DNA from: Argopecten irradians
Taxonomy: Eukaryota > Mollusca > Bivalvia > Pectinida > Pectinidae
NCBI RefSeq assembly: GCF_041381155.1
Contig: NC_091147.1
Coordinates: 26,505,849-26,569,848, forward strand
Direction: 5' to 3'
DNA: 64,000 bases
Both the position numbers and the translations under genes were made by a program. The first letter of the stretch is position 1; each line of letters starts with the position of its first letter. The notes below the pieces were generated by a model. The model worked only from the letters and a program-made list of their open reading frames with translations. It was not told the origin of the DNA and did not search any database. Below are positions 24,597 through 35,428 of this stretch, piece by piece.

Positions 24597-25829
24597 ATGC
24601 ATGCGATCGTGTGTGCTGTTGTATTTATGACTTTTAGTTGCGTCGAATGCTGGATGACCATGACTTATAAAAAGGCGGAGATTCTTCGCAACACTTTGCT
24701 TCAGAATTACACTAAAGAGTTACGCCCCGTTCAAAACCAGAACCACCCGGTACACCTCGTTGTGGATTGGCAACTGCATTCAATTAATAGTTTTAATGAG
24801 GTCACAGAGATTTAGTTGCAACGCCAACATTCCATATCCGCTGGACGGACGAAATATTACACTGGAATCACGAGTCCAGAGGGAAGTTGTATGTGACGTT
24901 TGATATAATTCAGGTTTGGAATCCGGATCTTGTCTTGAACAACCCTACCGGTAATACGAATAACAGGAGTAAGTTTATAGAAGGCAAAGTGCGTACAAAC
25001 TCTAAAGGAAATCAAAATGTAGCTGTCACAGTCATGACTAGCACAACATGCCAACCAGACATGAATTTGTATCCCTTTGATCGTCATAACTACACAATTA
25101 AGCTGTCCTCGACAGATTTTACAGTCGATGAATTATCTCTCGCACAACCAGTTCGAGTACACTTTCTTCTTTGGATGATATTTCCAATGGGAAGTACTAG
25201 GCTTTTACAAATACAATAGGACCACTCTGTTATCCAATGTAGTTGTATTCGGGGTCATCTTCCGACGGAAACCTGAATTTATAATTGTGAACCTTCTGAC
25301 TCCAATAATCCTATTGTGTTTTCTTAACATTGCGGTGTTCCTGCTCCCTCCACAATCCGGAAAAAGGGTTTCATTCTCTGTGACCATGTTCCTCTCGTTT
25401 TCTGTCTACATGACACTAATATCGGAGAAGCTCCCTATCACAAACCCAGTGTCAATCTTCACTAGGTATCGGATGTGTAACGTGGGATACAGTGCCCTTA
25501 TTCTCTTCACTTCTGTGATCGGACTTCGGCTACATATGTCGGAAAGTAATGAACGGATCCCTGTTTGGCTTGAGAAAATAATCTGTTCGCAAAGAAGTGC
25601 AAAGATGAATGGCTACAATATTGATCCAAAAGCTTGTAATGCCCCAAACGTGCCTAATGCTCAATCCAGTTGTGTCGATACTGTAAAGAAATTAGAAATC
25701 GAAGACGGCGCCGTCTTGGTTACGTTAAAGGACATTGGTATCATGCTTGACAAAGTCTTCTTTGGATTTTTTCTGTCGGTGCTTGTGGCGGCGAATATTG
25801 TTTATACTGTCTACATAGCGTCATCATAG
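24597..25829 (+). pseudogene. B1: broken nicotinic-receptor-like Cys-loop channel gene
   Basis: It begins MHAIVCAVVFMTFSCVEC (signal peptide) and then LLQNYTKELRPVQNQ, as in nicotinic subunits. A one-base loss in the codons after EVT (near 24803) ends the frame in a TAG. The next frame continues with RWTDEILHWN, VWNPDLVLNNPTG and the Cys-loop CQPDMNLYPFDRHNY. The second Cys-loop cysteine is tyrosine (TAC at 25091). Two further one-base losses (near 25143 and 25182) precede a clean stretch from M1 to M4, ending MLDKVFFGFFLSVLVAANIV. The Glu before M2 is Lys (AAA at 25362), unlike every other copy. It is intronless and divergent from A1. A 905-bp element follows 5 bp after the stop. Confidence 0.8.
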
Positions 25830-25834
25830 ATCTA

Positions 25835-26739
25835 CAGTGAAATGCGTTCAAGCGTCCGGAATCGCCTTTCGGATCGTTCAAACCACAAATCACGTGAATA
25901 GTTGCAACCAGTCGTATGCGCGTTTATCGGCTCGGGAATAGCGTCAGCCAAACTTTCGGCGGAGTTCAGTTACAACAATAGTCTAACTGAGGGCGGCGTT
26001 TACCTGTTATAGCTGTATCACTTTGGAAAAAACTTTGGTATTCAAAATCGTAAAATAAAAACAATATAACATGGATGTATATGGTCATGACCTACATGTA
26101 CATAGCCATAGTCACATATTAAAATGTGTGGAAATTTGCTATTTGGTATCTTAACTTTACAATACTATTTTATTTGAAATCACAGAAGCCAGAAAGTAGT
26201 TACTTTATACATGTACATTTATATTTGTCATTCCATGTAATGTAGAGTATTCCAAAACGTCAAATTATTCTTTTTTAACTACAATAGCGGAACATGTTTT
26301 AGGACAACTTATCACAGGTTCGAATACATATTTACAAGCACATTTTTAAACATTACTATTACAATTCATACAACTAACAATGTATATTAGAGGTGTGATG
26401 TCTGCTTCCGGATGAAAAATCTACATATATACAGCTACAACCGTGTATGTTCCAGAGAACGTTTTACAAAGCTGTCAGGATATAGTGTTGTTGTCTTTCG
26501 ATGGTTATGTGATACGATTAACTTAAAAACATATTTTAAACCTTTTTATCTACATGTGTATGCTAACAAATGTTTGGTACAAAGGTGTGACCAAGTCAAA
26601 TCAGTAGATCCCTTTGAAGTCAACATTGTTTGCGCTACACCACATGGAGCTTATCCAATCGAGGCAATTTCCCAGAGTTTTCTTTGGCTGGAGAAGTCTT
26701 TGGAGGAGACTCATCCGGACGCTTAAACGCAGTTCACTG
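25835..26739. mobile_element. hAT-like inverted-repeat element behind B1
   Basis: The left end CAGTGAAATGCGTTCAAGCG and the right end inverse complement CAGTGAACTGCGTTTAAGCG extend to 26 bp with two mismatches. Flanks TAGATCTA and TAAATGTA agree at 6 of 8 positions, an eroded 8-bp target duplication. The CAGTG start and the duplication length suggest hAT. It has no transposase. An AATAAA at 26054-26059 is the first polyadenylation signal behind B1. A 104-codon open frame (26412-26726) runs into the right terminal repeat and is probably accidental. Confidence 0.7.
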
Positions 26740-29136
26740 TAAATGTATTCAAAACAGTGTGTGCTATTGATTTTTAGAAAAATTACGGCAAAATTATTGT
26801 ACATTCGTTTGAACTCATAATTTACGACACGGCACTGTTATAAAATATTTTGCTCATAATTGTCAAACTCATTTTTTGGTTAAAAGTATTTTATTGTTAA
26901 AAATGAAAATTGCCCGCATACAAGATATAACTTCAATGTTCTCTCCATGGAAATATAGCTAGCTTCAAATTAATTTTATACTGCATTTGTTCGATTATTT
27001 CATGTATTATTGAAAATATAGACAGACGTTCTACCCCTCCCATCTAGAGTGTAGAGTCAAGATAATGTATTTGCTGACGAGGTCATTGTTTAACTGATTT
27101 AAATACTACAAAAAGAAGAAGACGTAATCAAAATAAATTATGTTTTATGTACTTTTTACAAAATACGCAAGAGACGTGTTGGATACCATTATATCACTTT
27201 GACAAGAAAAAAGTCTAAAACAATCTTTAGACCTATTAATTCGGTATGAGTGTAAAAAATGTTGTTCGTTTATAACTGAAAAATGTCATGTAATGGACAT
27301 GAAGAAATCGTAATTACAACTAAGCATTAGCTTGTTACGCCTGCTTTTTTAAACTAATTAAGTATTGTTTGTGATGTCCAAATATATCGTTAAATAGTTG
27401 TTGATCATGATATTCTGACTTATATATTCTAATTTTAAAAAAAATCGAATTTTAATTATCATTATATCAATATTTTTCTAAAAATAAAACTGAAAAGAAA
27501 AGTGAATAGTATAGCCATGACATCGTACTTTAGAAACAATTTAAATAAAGATGTCCGCCATAAGCGTTCAATTTGTTTTACATTGATATTCATGTTCATA
27601 CATGTGTAAACAACATGTGGTAATTCATAGGTGTTTCGAAAAAAAGTTTGAATGTTTTGTAGTTTTACATTTGCATCATGCACTTAGATCAAATAACTGA
27701 ATGAAAGCTAAATTTAATAATGTACATGTGTATCTTACAATTATTGCCAAAAGCACATTTGGATAACATCCCTTGTTGAAAATATACATTTTTTAATTTT
27801 GTAAACGCAATTATTTCGGCGTAATTGGATTTCAGCGCAAAAGCGATGTTGAACAGTTTATTTGAATGCTGGATTTGCGAAATCACAATAATGGTTATAT
27901 TAGAGATATACATGAATACAATTATCTTAATGAAAATTTAGCGTAGCATGTCTAACGCAAAATTTCCGCTCTGCCTCTCTAAGTATTAAACTTTCGATAT
28001 TTACCTACTTTTGTAAACTTCGTATTCGCAAAGTTATTAAACAATTAAATAAAAATATTGATTTTTAACGTGTACACGTTTAAAATAGCTCGGAAGTATC
28101 CGAAGTGTTCCAATCTATTCCGATCTGTACAGGTATTGCCGATATTGACCACGAGATACGGCTCGGGAGATTCCGATCTACACGGGTAACGCTGATGTCG
28201 ATTACGTGATGCAACTCGGTTTTGCGATATTACCCGAAAGTTGAAAACATGGCAGTTCTTCCAAAACGTGTGATATTTCATGCGACATTTACGGATATGT
28301 CAATAGTATACTGTGCTTTCATGGATTTGAACCATCATATATAAGCATGAATGTTCACATATTGTATGATTTATGAGAGTTTGTGGTGGTGAAAATTACC
28401 AAAAATACAACTTTAATGATATAAATATGAAATATGGATATTTTCTAAACAGCGAAAAGCGTTTCAGCATTTTAGAATTTACTCTCCGGAAAATAACTTC
28501 TTCTGAATGTATCAGTATTCGTGAATTTAATATCAAACCATTTTTGATGATTATATGATTACTTTGTGATTACATAATAACTAGGTACTGTTATATAGGG
28601 ATTAAAAAGTGTTTCGATCGCGTTAACGGTGGTATGAACGCAATTGGATACAAACATTAAAGGTGGTATGAACGCATTCAAAACACTGTTCAATCTATAT
28701 ATTTACATAAATAAGTCTACCATCACATTTTTGTGGTCAAAAGGAGTTGGTTGCTAAGTTATATAACTACGGTAGTCAAGATGTATTGTTGTCAGAGTAG
28801 TGATGGGGTACGAAGTGAACAGTATCGCCATATTTGATTTTCAACTGAGAAAAAACTTACTGTGATAAAATCCTAGCCTATAATGGTGGTATGACTTAAT
28901 GCCAATATTAGATAAGAATTTTGTTTCATAGTATTACATATACCATTTAGTATATTGCTAAACTTTTATAACGACACCAAAAGATGGGGTTTATAAAAAT
29001 TATATTCTGATAATAATTTTACTTTTCCCCTGTTAGATGCCGGGTTTTACGCTGCATGATAATCATTTGACAAATATAAAACCTATTATTGGTCACTAGT
29101 ATGTCATAATCCTCTGGCATTAGGCGAAAAAAATAT

Positions 29137-29335
29137 ATATGTCTGTTTAGGGTTACCCGACAGACTCAATTTTTTACCCCCGACCTTAAGTTTTTTTCCA
29201 CTTCTCTACGAAAAAAAATACGAAAGTCGGGATTTAGATCTCAGACGCCGGTTCCAGCCATTATCTTAGAGTGAAAGACACTAAAAAAACATCCCGACCT
29301 TCCTACCCTATTTCTTTAACCCTAAACAGTCATAT
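29137..29335. mobile_element. 200-bp inverted-repeat element with telomere-like motif (unit 1)
   Basis: The termini ATATGTCTGTTTAGGGTTA and TAACCCTAAACAGTCATAT are inverse complements with one mismatch over 19 bp. Further in, GTCGGG and CCCGAC motifs recur in opposite orientation. It is non-coding and sits at the same place in all four younger units but not in the relic at 17600-18190. Confidence 0.6.
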
Positions 29336-29940
29336 GCTTTTTTTGGCTTTAGGTAAATTATACAAATTAAAGCGTGTGTTCAAAATCACAATCAGGAATA
29401 TAGAATGGTAGTAATCCATACCTGATTTTGATGTACGGTTGAAGAATGATTGGTCTCTGTTATATTGAAGTCAATGTTAATGTTGTCTTGTAACTTTTAT
29501 CATTGATTTGAACGGGAATATGTTCATTAATGTTTTTTGTAATAAAAATCTATATTGCATGTTGCAAGTGCTTGCATTGCTTTTTTGTAAAATTGAATAT
29601 ATTGTCTCGAAAAAGTGCACGGCTTGATAACAGTAAAATAGGTCACCGCAAACAAATATTGAGATGACATAATATTCACATCAGCATTCTTTAAAACAAT
29701 TAACGCTAATTTACAAATATTCATTTACCGACATGAAATGTAACTGCCACATAGTCCAATACCTTATAGAAGCCGTGGAGAAAGATGCTCTTCGGTAATG
29801 AGTCATATCTTTATAAAGAAGATAATTATATACATGGATGTTTAAATATTACAATAATAAACCAAGTTGTATCTACTAAGACTTTCACTCAATGCTCTAT
29901 CATAATATATATATTTCTACCACAATATGTGGTGTTATTC

Positions 29941-30066
29941 CACTCGCAGGCCATTGTGTATAAATAAGCTGGGTGTTGGATGAATACATTGGTATTCCAG
30001 CAATGGCACTCGCAGGCCATTGTATCAATGTGCTTGATGTTGGATAAATATATTGATATTGCAGTA
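29941..30066. repeat. Two-copy 66-bp tandem repeat
   Basis: CACTCGCAGGCCATTG begins each copy (29941 and 30007). Complete versions near A3 and A5 are bounded by an inverted GTGTTATTCCACT pair. Here the right partner has been lost. Confidence 0.5.
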
Positions 30067-30354
30067 ATTACATCAATCGTATCAGGCTGGGAAAAAATTA
30101 TCGCAACATTAAATCTAAAAGAAATCTTCGGTTGAAATGTAAATATCAAGATTTTTTTTTTAATTTTATAGATTACAGATATTTCAACATGACGCGCTAA
30201 CGCGCTTCATTTAAGTTATCTGCCCAACAAATGCAGTTTACATGCCAGTAAACAACAACAAATGAATATCATTCCTAAATTACAATATATCTGAAAAAAC
30301 CAAGACCCAAAATATTGTATGGGCGAAAAAAGGGTTTATAATACAATGCATTTG

Positions 30355-30360
30355 TTTATT
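30355..30360 (-). terminator. Polyadenylation signal of A2
   Basis: AATAAA on the minus strand, 47 bp after the A2 stop codon. The same signal at the same distance follows A4 (52582-52587) and A5 (61911-61916). A3 has lost this part of its 3' flank. Confidence 0.5.
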
Positions 30361-30406
30361 AAACAGTCATTATAAATGTTTTACCTGATTCAGATATAGT
30401 TCTGAT

Positions 30407-31657
30407 CTAAACAGAAATGATATAAACACCATACACAATATTTGCAATAACAAGCATCGCAAAAAAGATTGCGAAAAAGAATTTGTCGAGCATAACGCCG
30501 AATTCCATTTTCGTGAGCGAATGACCATCGTCTTGCATTGTCGGAATGTTAGTGTCCTTTATAGCACCACTATCAGTATGTAAGTCGCCGTAATCTGTGT
30601 TACAAGTCGTGGTGATGTTGATTTCATACTTCTTTCCAGTAGCCGATTGCTTATCTTTCATACTTCTACAAGTGCAGAACATCTTCGAAAGCCAAACAGG
30701 CATTTGCTCGTCAATTTTCGCCATATGGAACCGAAGTCCGATTACAGTAGTGAAGAGAATAAGGGCACTGTATCCCACGTTACACATCAGATACTTAGTG
30801 AAGATTGACACTGGGTTTGTGATAGGGAGCTTCTCCGATATTAGTGTCATGTAGACAGAAAACGAGAGGAACATGGTCACAGAGAATGAAACCCTTTCTC
30901 CGGATTGTGGGGGGAGCAGGAACACCGAAAGGTTAAGGAAACACAATAGTATTATTGGTGTCAAAAGATTCACAATGATAAATTCGGGCTTTCGTTGGAA
31001 GATGACCCCAAACGTTACAACGCTGGAAAGTACTTCAGTGCCGTTATATGTGTAAAATTCTAAAACATCCCACTGTGAAATATCGTCCAAATCAGAAATC
31101 TCGCTGTCATCAACCGGCGTAATGAAAACTTCATTAAAAATATAATCAGAAGAAGCGAGTTTAATAGTGCAGTCGTGACGATCAAATGGATACAAATCCA
31201 TATCTGGTTGACATGTTGTACTGGTCATTACCGTCACAGTTACAAACTGTTTTCCATCACTAGTTCCGCGAACTTTTCCCGCCGTTAAACGTTCTCCGAT
31301 GTTCTCGTTCCCAGATGGATTACTAACCATGAGAGCCGGGTTCCATATCTCACCGGAATCTAATAATACATAAAAAGACACGCTTTTACTGCTATTCCAC
31401 TGCAGCAATTCGTCGGTCCATACTATCATGAATGTTGATGTCGAGATGAACTCTCCAGAGACTTCTTGAAACGTATTGATGGATTCTAGCTGCCAATGAA
31501 CAGTTACCTCCACTGCTCTAGTCTGATCTTTTACAGGACGTAATCGTTTGGAGTAATTCTGAAGAAGGTCGTTATGGAACTCCTCAGCCACGTCATAAGG
31601 CAAGCTCCAGCCATGGACACAAACACAACAAAAGAGAAAGAATAGAATTGGAAACAT
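30407..31657 (-). CDS. A2: intact intronless nicotinic-receptor-like Cys-loop channel subunit
   Basis: 416 residues in one exon. Signal peptide 1-16 (MFPILFFLFCCVCVHG), extracellular domain about 17-225, M1 226-248, M2 254-275, M3 288-311, a short cytosolic loop, and M4 about 387-414. The Cys-loop is C149 to C163 (CQPDMDLYPFDRHDC, 13 residues between cysteines). Family signatures are WTDELLQWN at 80-88 (loop D) and WNPALMVSN at 105-113 (loop A). The pore has Gly-Glu-Arg (253-255) entering M2, Leu at 9' and Glu at 20', and no Pro-Ala anion-channel insertion, so a cation-selective channel is expected. It lacks the vicinal cysteines of alpha subunits, and the loop-B tryptophan is replaced in SSDYI (169-173). 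Ligand and partner are unknown. The family usually has several introns and a longer M3-M4 loop. Confidence 0.9.
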   Translation of the reverse strand: MFPILFFLFCCVCVHGWSLPYDVAEEFHNDLLQNYSKRLRPVKDQTRAVEVTVHWQLESINTFQEVSGEFISTSTFMIVWTDELLQWNSSKSVSFYVLLDSGEIWNPALMVSNPSGNENIGERLTAGKVRGTSDGKQFVTVTVMTSTTCQPDMDLYPFDRHDCTIKLASSDYIFNEVFITPVDDSEISDLDDISQWDVLEFYTYNGTEVLSSVVTFGVIFQRKPEFIIVNLLTPIILLCFLNLSVFLLPPQSGERVSFSVTMFLSFSVYMTLISEKLPITNPVSIFTKYLMCNVGYSALILFTTVIGLRFHMAKIDEQMPVWLSKMFCTCRSMKDKQSATGKKYEINITTTCNTDYGDLHTDSGAIKDTNIPTMQDDGHSLTKMEFGVMLDKFFFAIFFAMLVIANIVYGVYIISV

Positions 31658-33284
31658 CTTATGACTTTCGGGATGGACTGCAAATCAAGTGATACTGGAG
31701 CACTAGATCCAACCGGATGAAATGATAAATTCAGGTCTATGAATAGCCTACAATGGACCACTATCAAACGAACATCAGAGTCACTCTGAATACTTACGTA
31801 AACGATGTCGATACATTCATCGAAATCAATATCGTGAACGATACAATTGACAAATGATCCTGATGATATACAAATATTTACTTACCTATTCATGTAGGCG
31901 CTTTGCTTGTGTAAAGAGCGAGAATTATCTTAATAGCCGCACATCATTCAAAAGAGCTCGAGGTTATTAAGTTTGTTTTCAGTCGATATCGGTACGTCAA
32001 TTGTTCATGGCAATTTTGAAGTTATTCGGCACTAACACCATCTTATTGTTGTAGAAATAAAAACCTGTTCGATATCATGTTTGTTCGTGCCTTTTTTCCG
32101 ACTGTTTATGGTCGTCAGATGTTATTCGATGAAACGTCACGAGAGACTCGGACAACTAAAAAAACGTAATAAAAATGCAAACTTAGCAATTTTAACTTTT
32201 TAAATATTTAATTATACATCTACATGTATAAAAAAATGTTTATTACTGCGTTAAATATTTAACATACATTTTGACATCACCATAAAGAAAAAAAATAATC
32301 ATCCCGTCCGTTATTGAAGCGTCATGTCAAATACGAGACATATCGATCTGGTCAAATTGTGCAAGGTAAAAAACATTTCAATAGATCAAAGTGTAGCGAT
32401 CTTAGAGGTGCACCTGGATCATTCTAGTGTAATTTGTTAAATTTCATAAATATCTATTTGTAACTTTCAGAAAGGGATTCGTTTGTATTGGTAAAGTTCA
32501 AACATCCCATTTGCTCTCGATCGTCAGATCCTCTAAACTATCTGTGCATTCTCAAAATCCCAAATCCAAGGAATGCTATGAAAAATGAGAGCTATGCATT
32601 CATAACTATCAAAGCATGCGTATATATAAGTGATACCAGCAGGGATGCAAACATTCAGTTTTGGTTAACTTCTTTATCAACAGTTTAAAGTGGAGAAAGC
32701 GCTGTTAAGACCGCAAATGGATACCTGACAACAGTTGATGACGAATGTTAATGTAAATCATATTATCGCATTTGTTCTTAATACAAAGTAGTCTAGCAAT
32801 GGGATTGTATTAAATTGACAATCAACAAGCTTCAGAGTGATTATGAACCTTTGTCCTCATAATGAATTGACCAAGTATGAAGTCTAAACACATCGAATAC
32901 TGTTTTTTTTCGCTTTTACTCATTAGTAGGTGAAAATTTGTCATTAGCTAAAATACCATCTTCTATTTAATGGAGGTCCATTCGATGTGTAAATAAGGCG
33001 TCGGAAGTCAATATTTCTCATTCTCTATATTGATTTTACGGAAGGCTTCAAAGATATTGGACCTTTTTATGAAAGTGTTTGTATATTGGCATTGTACAAA
33101 AATTGGCTTTTAGCGGTTGTTAGACATAGCAAACCTTTAGTTTTTTTCTGTCTATCGACAGCTGAGGTCGTTTAGGCCTGAACGTTTACACATCAATCTG
33201 GTGAGCCTAGAGATACATTGTACTTGTGTTAGGACTGAGCTTACTGTATTATTGTCCCTTCAATCAAGTACGAAAACATAAAAT
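31658..33284. promoter_or_regulatory. Divergent A2/B2 spacer
   Basis: 1.6 kb between two divergent genes. It is more diverged from the other A/B spacers than they are from each other. Islands still match the A1/B1 spacer: the GATATTCGATGAAACGTCA phrase, and a block at 32955-33075 (GGAAGTCAATATT..TATATTGATTT..ACGGAA) matching 24270-24380. Such islands are candidate shared promoter elements. A minus-strand AG/GTAAGT donor-like site lies at 31880-31887. No coding sequence was recognised. Confidence 0.45.
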
Positions 33285-34519
33285 ATGCAGGTGTTTTTAT
33301 ATGCTGTTGTATTTTTGACATTTTGTTCCGTCGACTGCCGGATGACTTTGACGTATAAAAGAGAGGATATTCTTCGTAACAATCTGCTTTAGAATTACAC
33401 TAAAGCATTACGGCCAGTTCAACACCAGAATCGTCCGGTACACGTTCTTGTGGATTGGCAACTGCATTCTATTAATGGTTTTCATGAGGTCACCGGGGAA
33501 TTAGTCGCAACCTCGACCTTAAGTATCCGTTTGACGGACGACATACTACAATGAAATCCCGAGGCTGTAGGGAAGTCGTATGTGTCGTTTGATATTAGTC
33601 AGGTATGCAATCCGGCTCTTGTGTTAAACAACCCTACCGGTAATACGAATTTAAGGAGGCACTTTATGGAAGGCAAAGTGCGAACAAACGCGAAAGGAAA
33701 TCAAAATGTAGCTGTCACAGTCATGACTAGTACAACATGTCAACCAGACATGAATTGTATCCCTTTGATCGTCATAACTGCACAATTAAGCTGTCCTCGA
33801 TAGATTATACAGTCGATGAATTATCGCTAACACCAACCAGTTCGAGCACAACTTTATCTTTGGATGATATTTCGCAGTGGGAAGTAATAGGCTTTTACAA
33901 ATACAATGGGACCACTCTGTTATCAAGTGTAGTTGTATTTGGAGTCAACTTCCAACGAAAGCCTGAATTTATCATTGTGAACCTTCTGCCACCAATAATA
34001 CTATTGTGTTTCCTTAACCTTGCGGTATTCTTTCTTCCCCCACAATCAGGAGAAAGGGTTTCATTCTCTGTGACCATGTTCCTCTCGTTCTCTGTCTACA
34101 TGACACTTATAACGGAGAAGCTCCCTATCACAAACCCAGTGTCAATCTTCACTAAGTATCGGATGTGTAACGTGGGATACAGTGCCCTTATTCTCTTCAC
34201 TACTGTGATCGGACTTCGGCTACATATGTCGGAAAGTAATGAACGGATCCCTGTTTGGCTTGAGAAAATAATCTGTTCGCGAAGCAATGCAAAGATGAAT
34301 GGCTACAATATTGATCCAAAATCTTGTAATGCCCCAAACGTGCCTAATGCTCGATCCAGTTGTGTCGATACTGTAAAGAAATTACAAATCGAAGACGGCG
34401 CCGTCTTGGTTACGTTAAAGGACATTGGTATCATGCTTGACAAAGTCTTCTTTGGATTTTTTCTGTCGGTGCTTGTGGCGGCGAATATTGTTTATACTGT
34501 CTACATAGCGTCATCATAG
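33285..34519 (+). pseudogene. B2: broken nicotinic-receptor-like Cys-loop channel gene
   Basis: It starts MQVFLYAVVFLTFCSVDC (signal peptide). Codon 36 is TAG where B1 has CAG (LLQNYTK), and codon 90 is TGA where B1 has TGG (ILHWN). The loop-A tryptophan is cysteine (QVCNPALVLNN). One T is missing in the Cys-loop codons (near 33753), shifting the frame. After that the sequence is open to the stop, with both Cys-loop cysteines present, GERVSFSVTMFLSFSVYMT in M2, and M4 ending VYIASS. From M3 onward the DNA is almost identical to B1 although the 5' half is clearly diverged. Both stops and the shift recur in B4, so this gene was dead before the block was duplicated. Confidence 0.85.
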
Positions 34520-34524
34520 ATCTA

Positions 34525-35428
34525 CAGTGAAATGCGTTCAAGCATCCGGAATCGCCTTTCGGATCGTTCAAACCACAAATCACGTGAATAGTTTCAACCA
34601 GTCGTATGCGCGTTTATCGGCTCGGGAATAGCGTCAGCCAAACTTTCGGCGGAGTTCAGTTAAAACAATAGTCTAACTGAGGGCGGCGTTTACCTGTTAT
34701 AGCTGCATCACATTGGAAAAAACTTTGGTATTCAAAATCGTAAAATAAAAACAATATAACATGGATGTATATGGTCATAACCTACATGTACATAGCCATA
34801 GTCACATATTAAAATGTGTGGAAATTTGCTATTTGGTATCTTAACTTTACAATACTATTTTATTTGAAATCACAGAAGCCAGAAAGTAGTTACTTTATAC
34901 ATGTACATTTTTATTTGTCATTCCATGTAATGTAGAGTATTCCAAACGTCAAATTATTCTTTTTTAACTACAATAGCGGAACATGTTTTAGGACAACTTA
35001 TCACAGGTTCGAATACATATTTACAAGCACACTTTTAAACATTACTATTACAATTCATACAACTAACAATGTATATTAGAGGTGTGATGCCTGCTTCCGG
35101 ATGAAAAATCTACATATATACAGCTACAACCGTGTATGTTCCAGAGAACGTTTTACAAAGCTGTCAGGATATAGTGTTGTTGTCTTTCGATGGTTATGTG
35201 GTACGATTAACTTAAAAATATATTTTAAACCTTTTTATCTACATGTGTATGCTAACAAATGTTTGGTACAAAGGTGTGACCAAGTCAAATCAGTAGATCC
35301 CTTTGAAGTCAACATTGTTTGCGCTACACCACATGGAGCTTATCCAATCGAGGCAATTTCCCAGAGTTTTCTTTGGCTGGAGAAGTCTTTGGAGGAGACT
35401 CATCCGGACGCTTAAACGCAGCTCACTG
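34525..35428. mobile_element. hAT-like inverted-repeat element behind B2
   Basis: The counterpart of 25835-26739, at the same distance after the stop codon, with the same termini and flanks. It was copied with the array rather than inserted independently. AATAAA lies at 34744-34749. Confidence 0.7.

Larger units (their letters stand above)
26740..30354. other. B1-A2 spacer, no gene
   Basis: About 3.6 kb of AT-rich spacer repeated almost unchanged behind B2, B3 and B4. It holds a 200-bp inverted-repeat element (29137-29335) and a two-copy 66-bp tandem repeat (29941-30066). It also has a duplicated phrase GGTGGTATGAACGCA at 28628 and 28662. No protein was recognised. A more GC-rich patch (28090-28260) is conserved among the copies without a shared open frame. 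Confidence 0.55.

Noticed and set aside
26412-26726. A 104-codon open frame repeated behind B1, B2 and B3
   Set aside because: It lies inside the hAT-like element, runs into its terminal repeat, resembles no family I know, and is frame-broken in the unit 4 copy. Conservation only reflects recent duplication.
30873-31055. 60-codon frames opposite the receptor pore region, recurring in every copy
   Set aside because: Pure antisense shadows of the M1-M3 codons (they start MVTENETL). They have no independent support.
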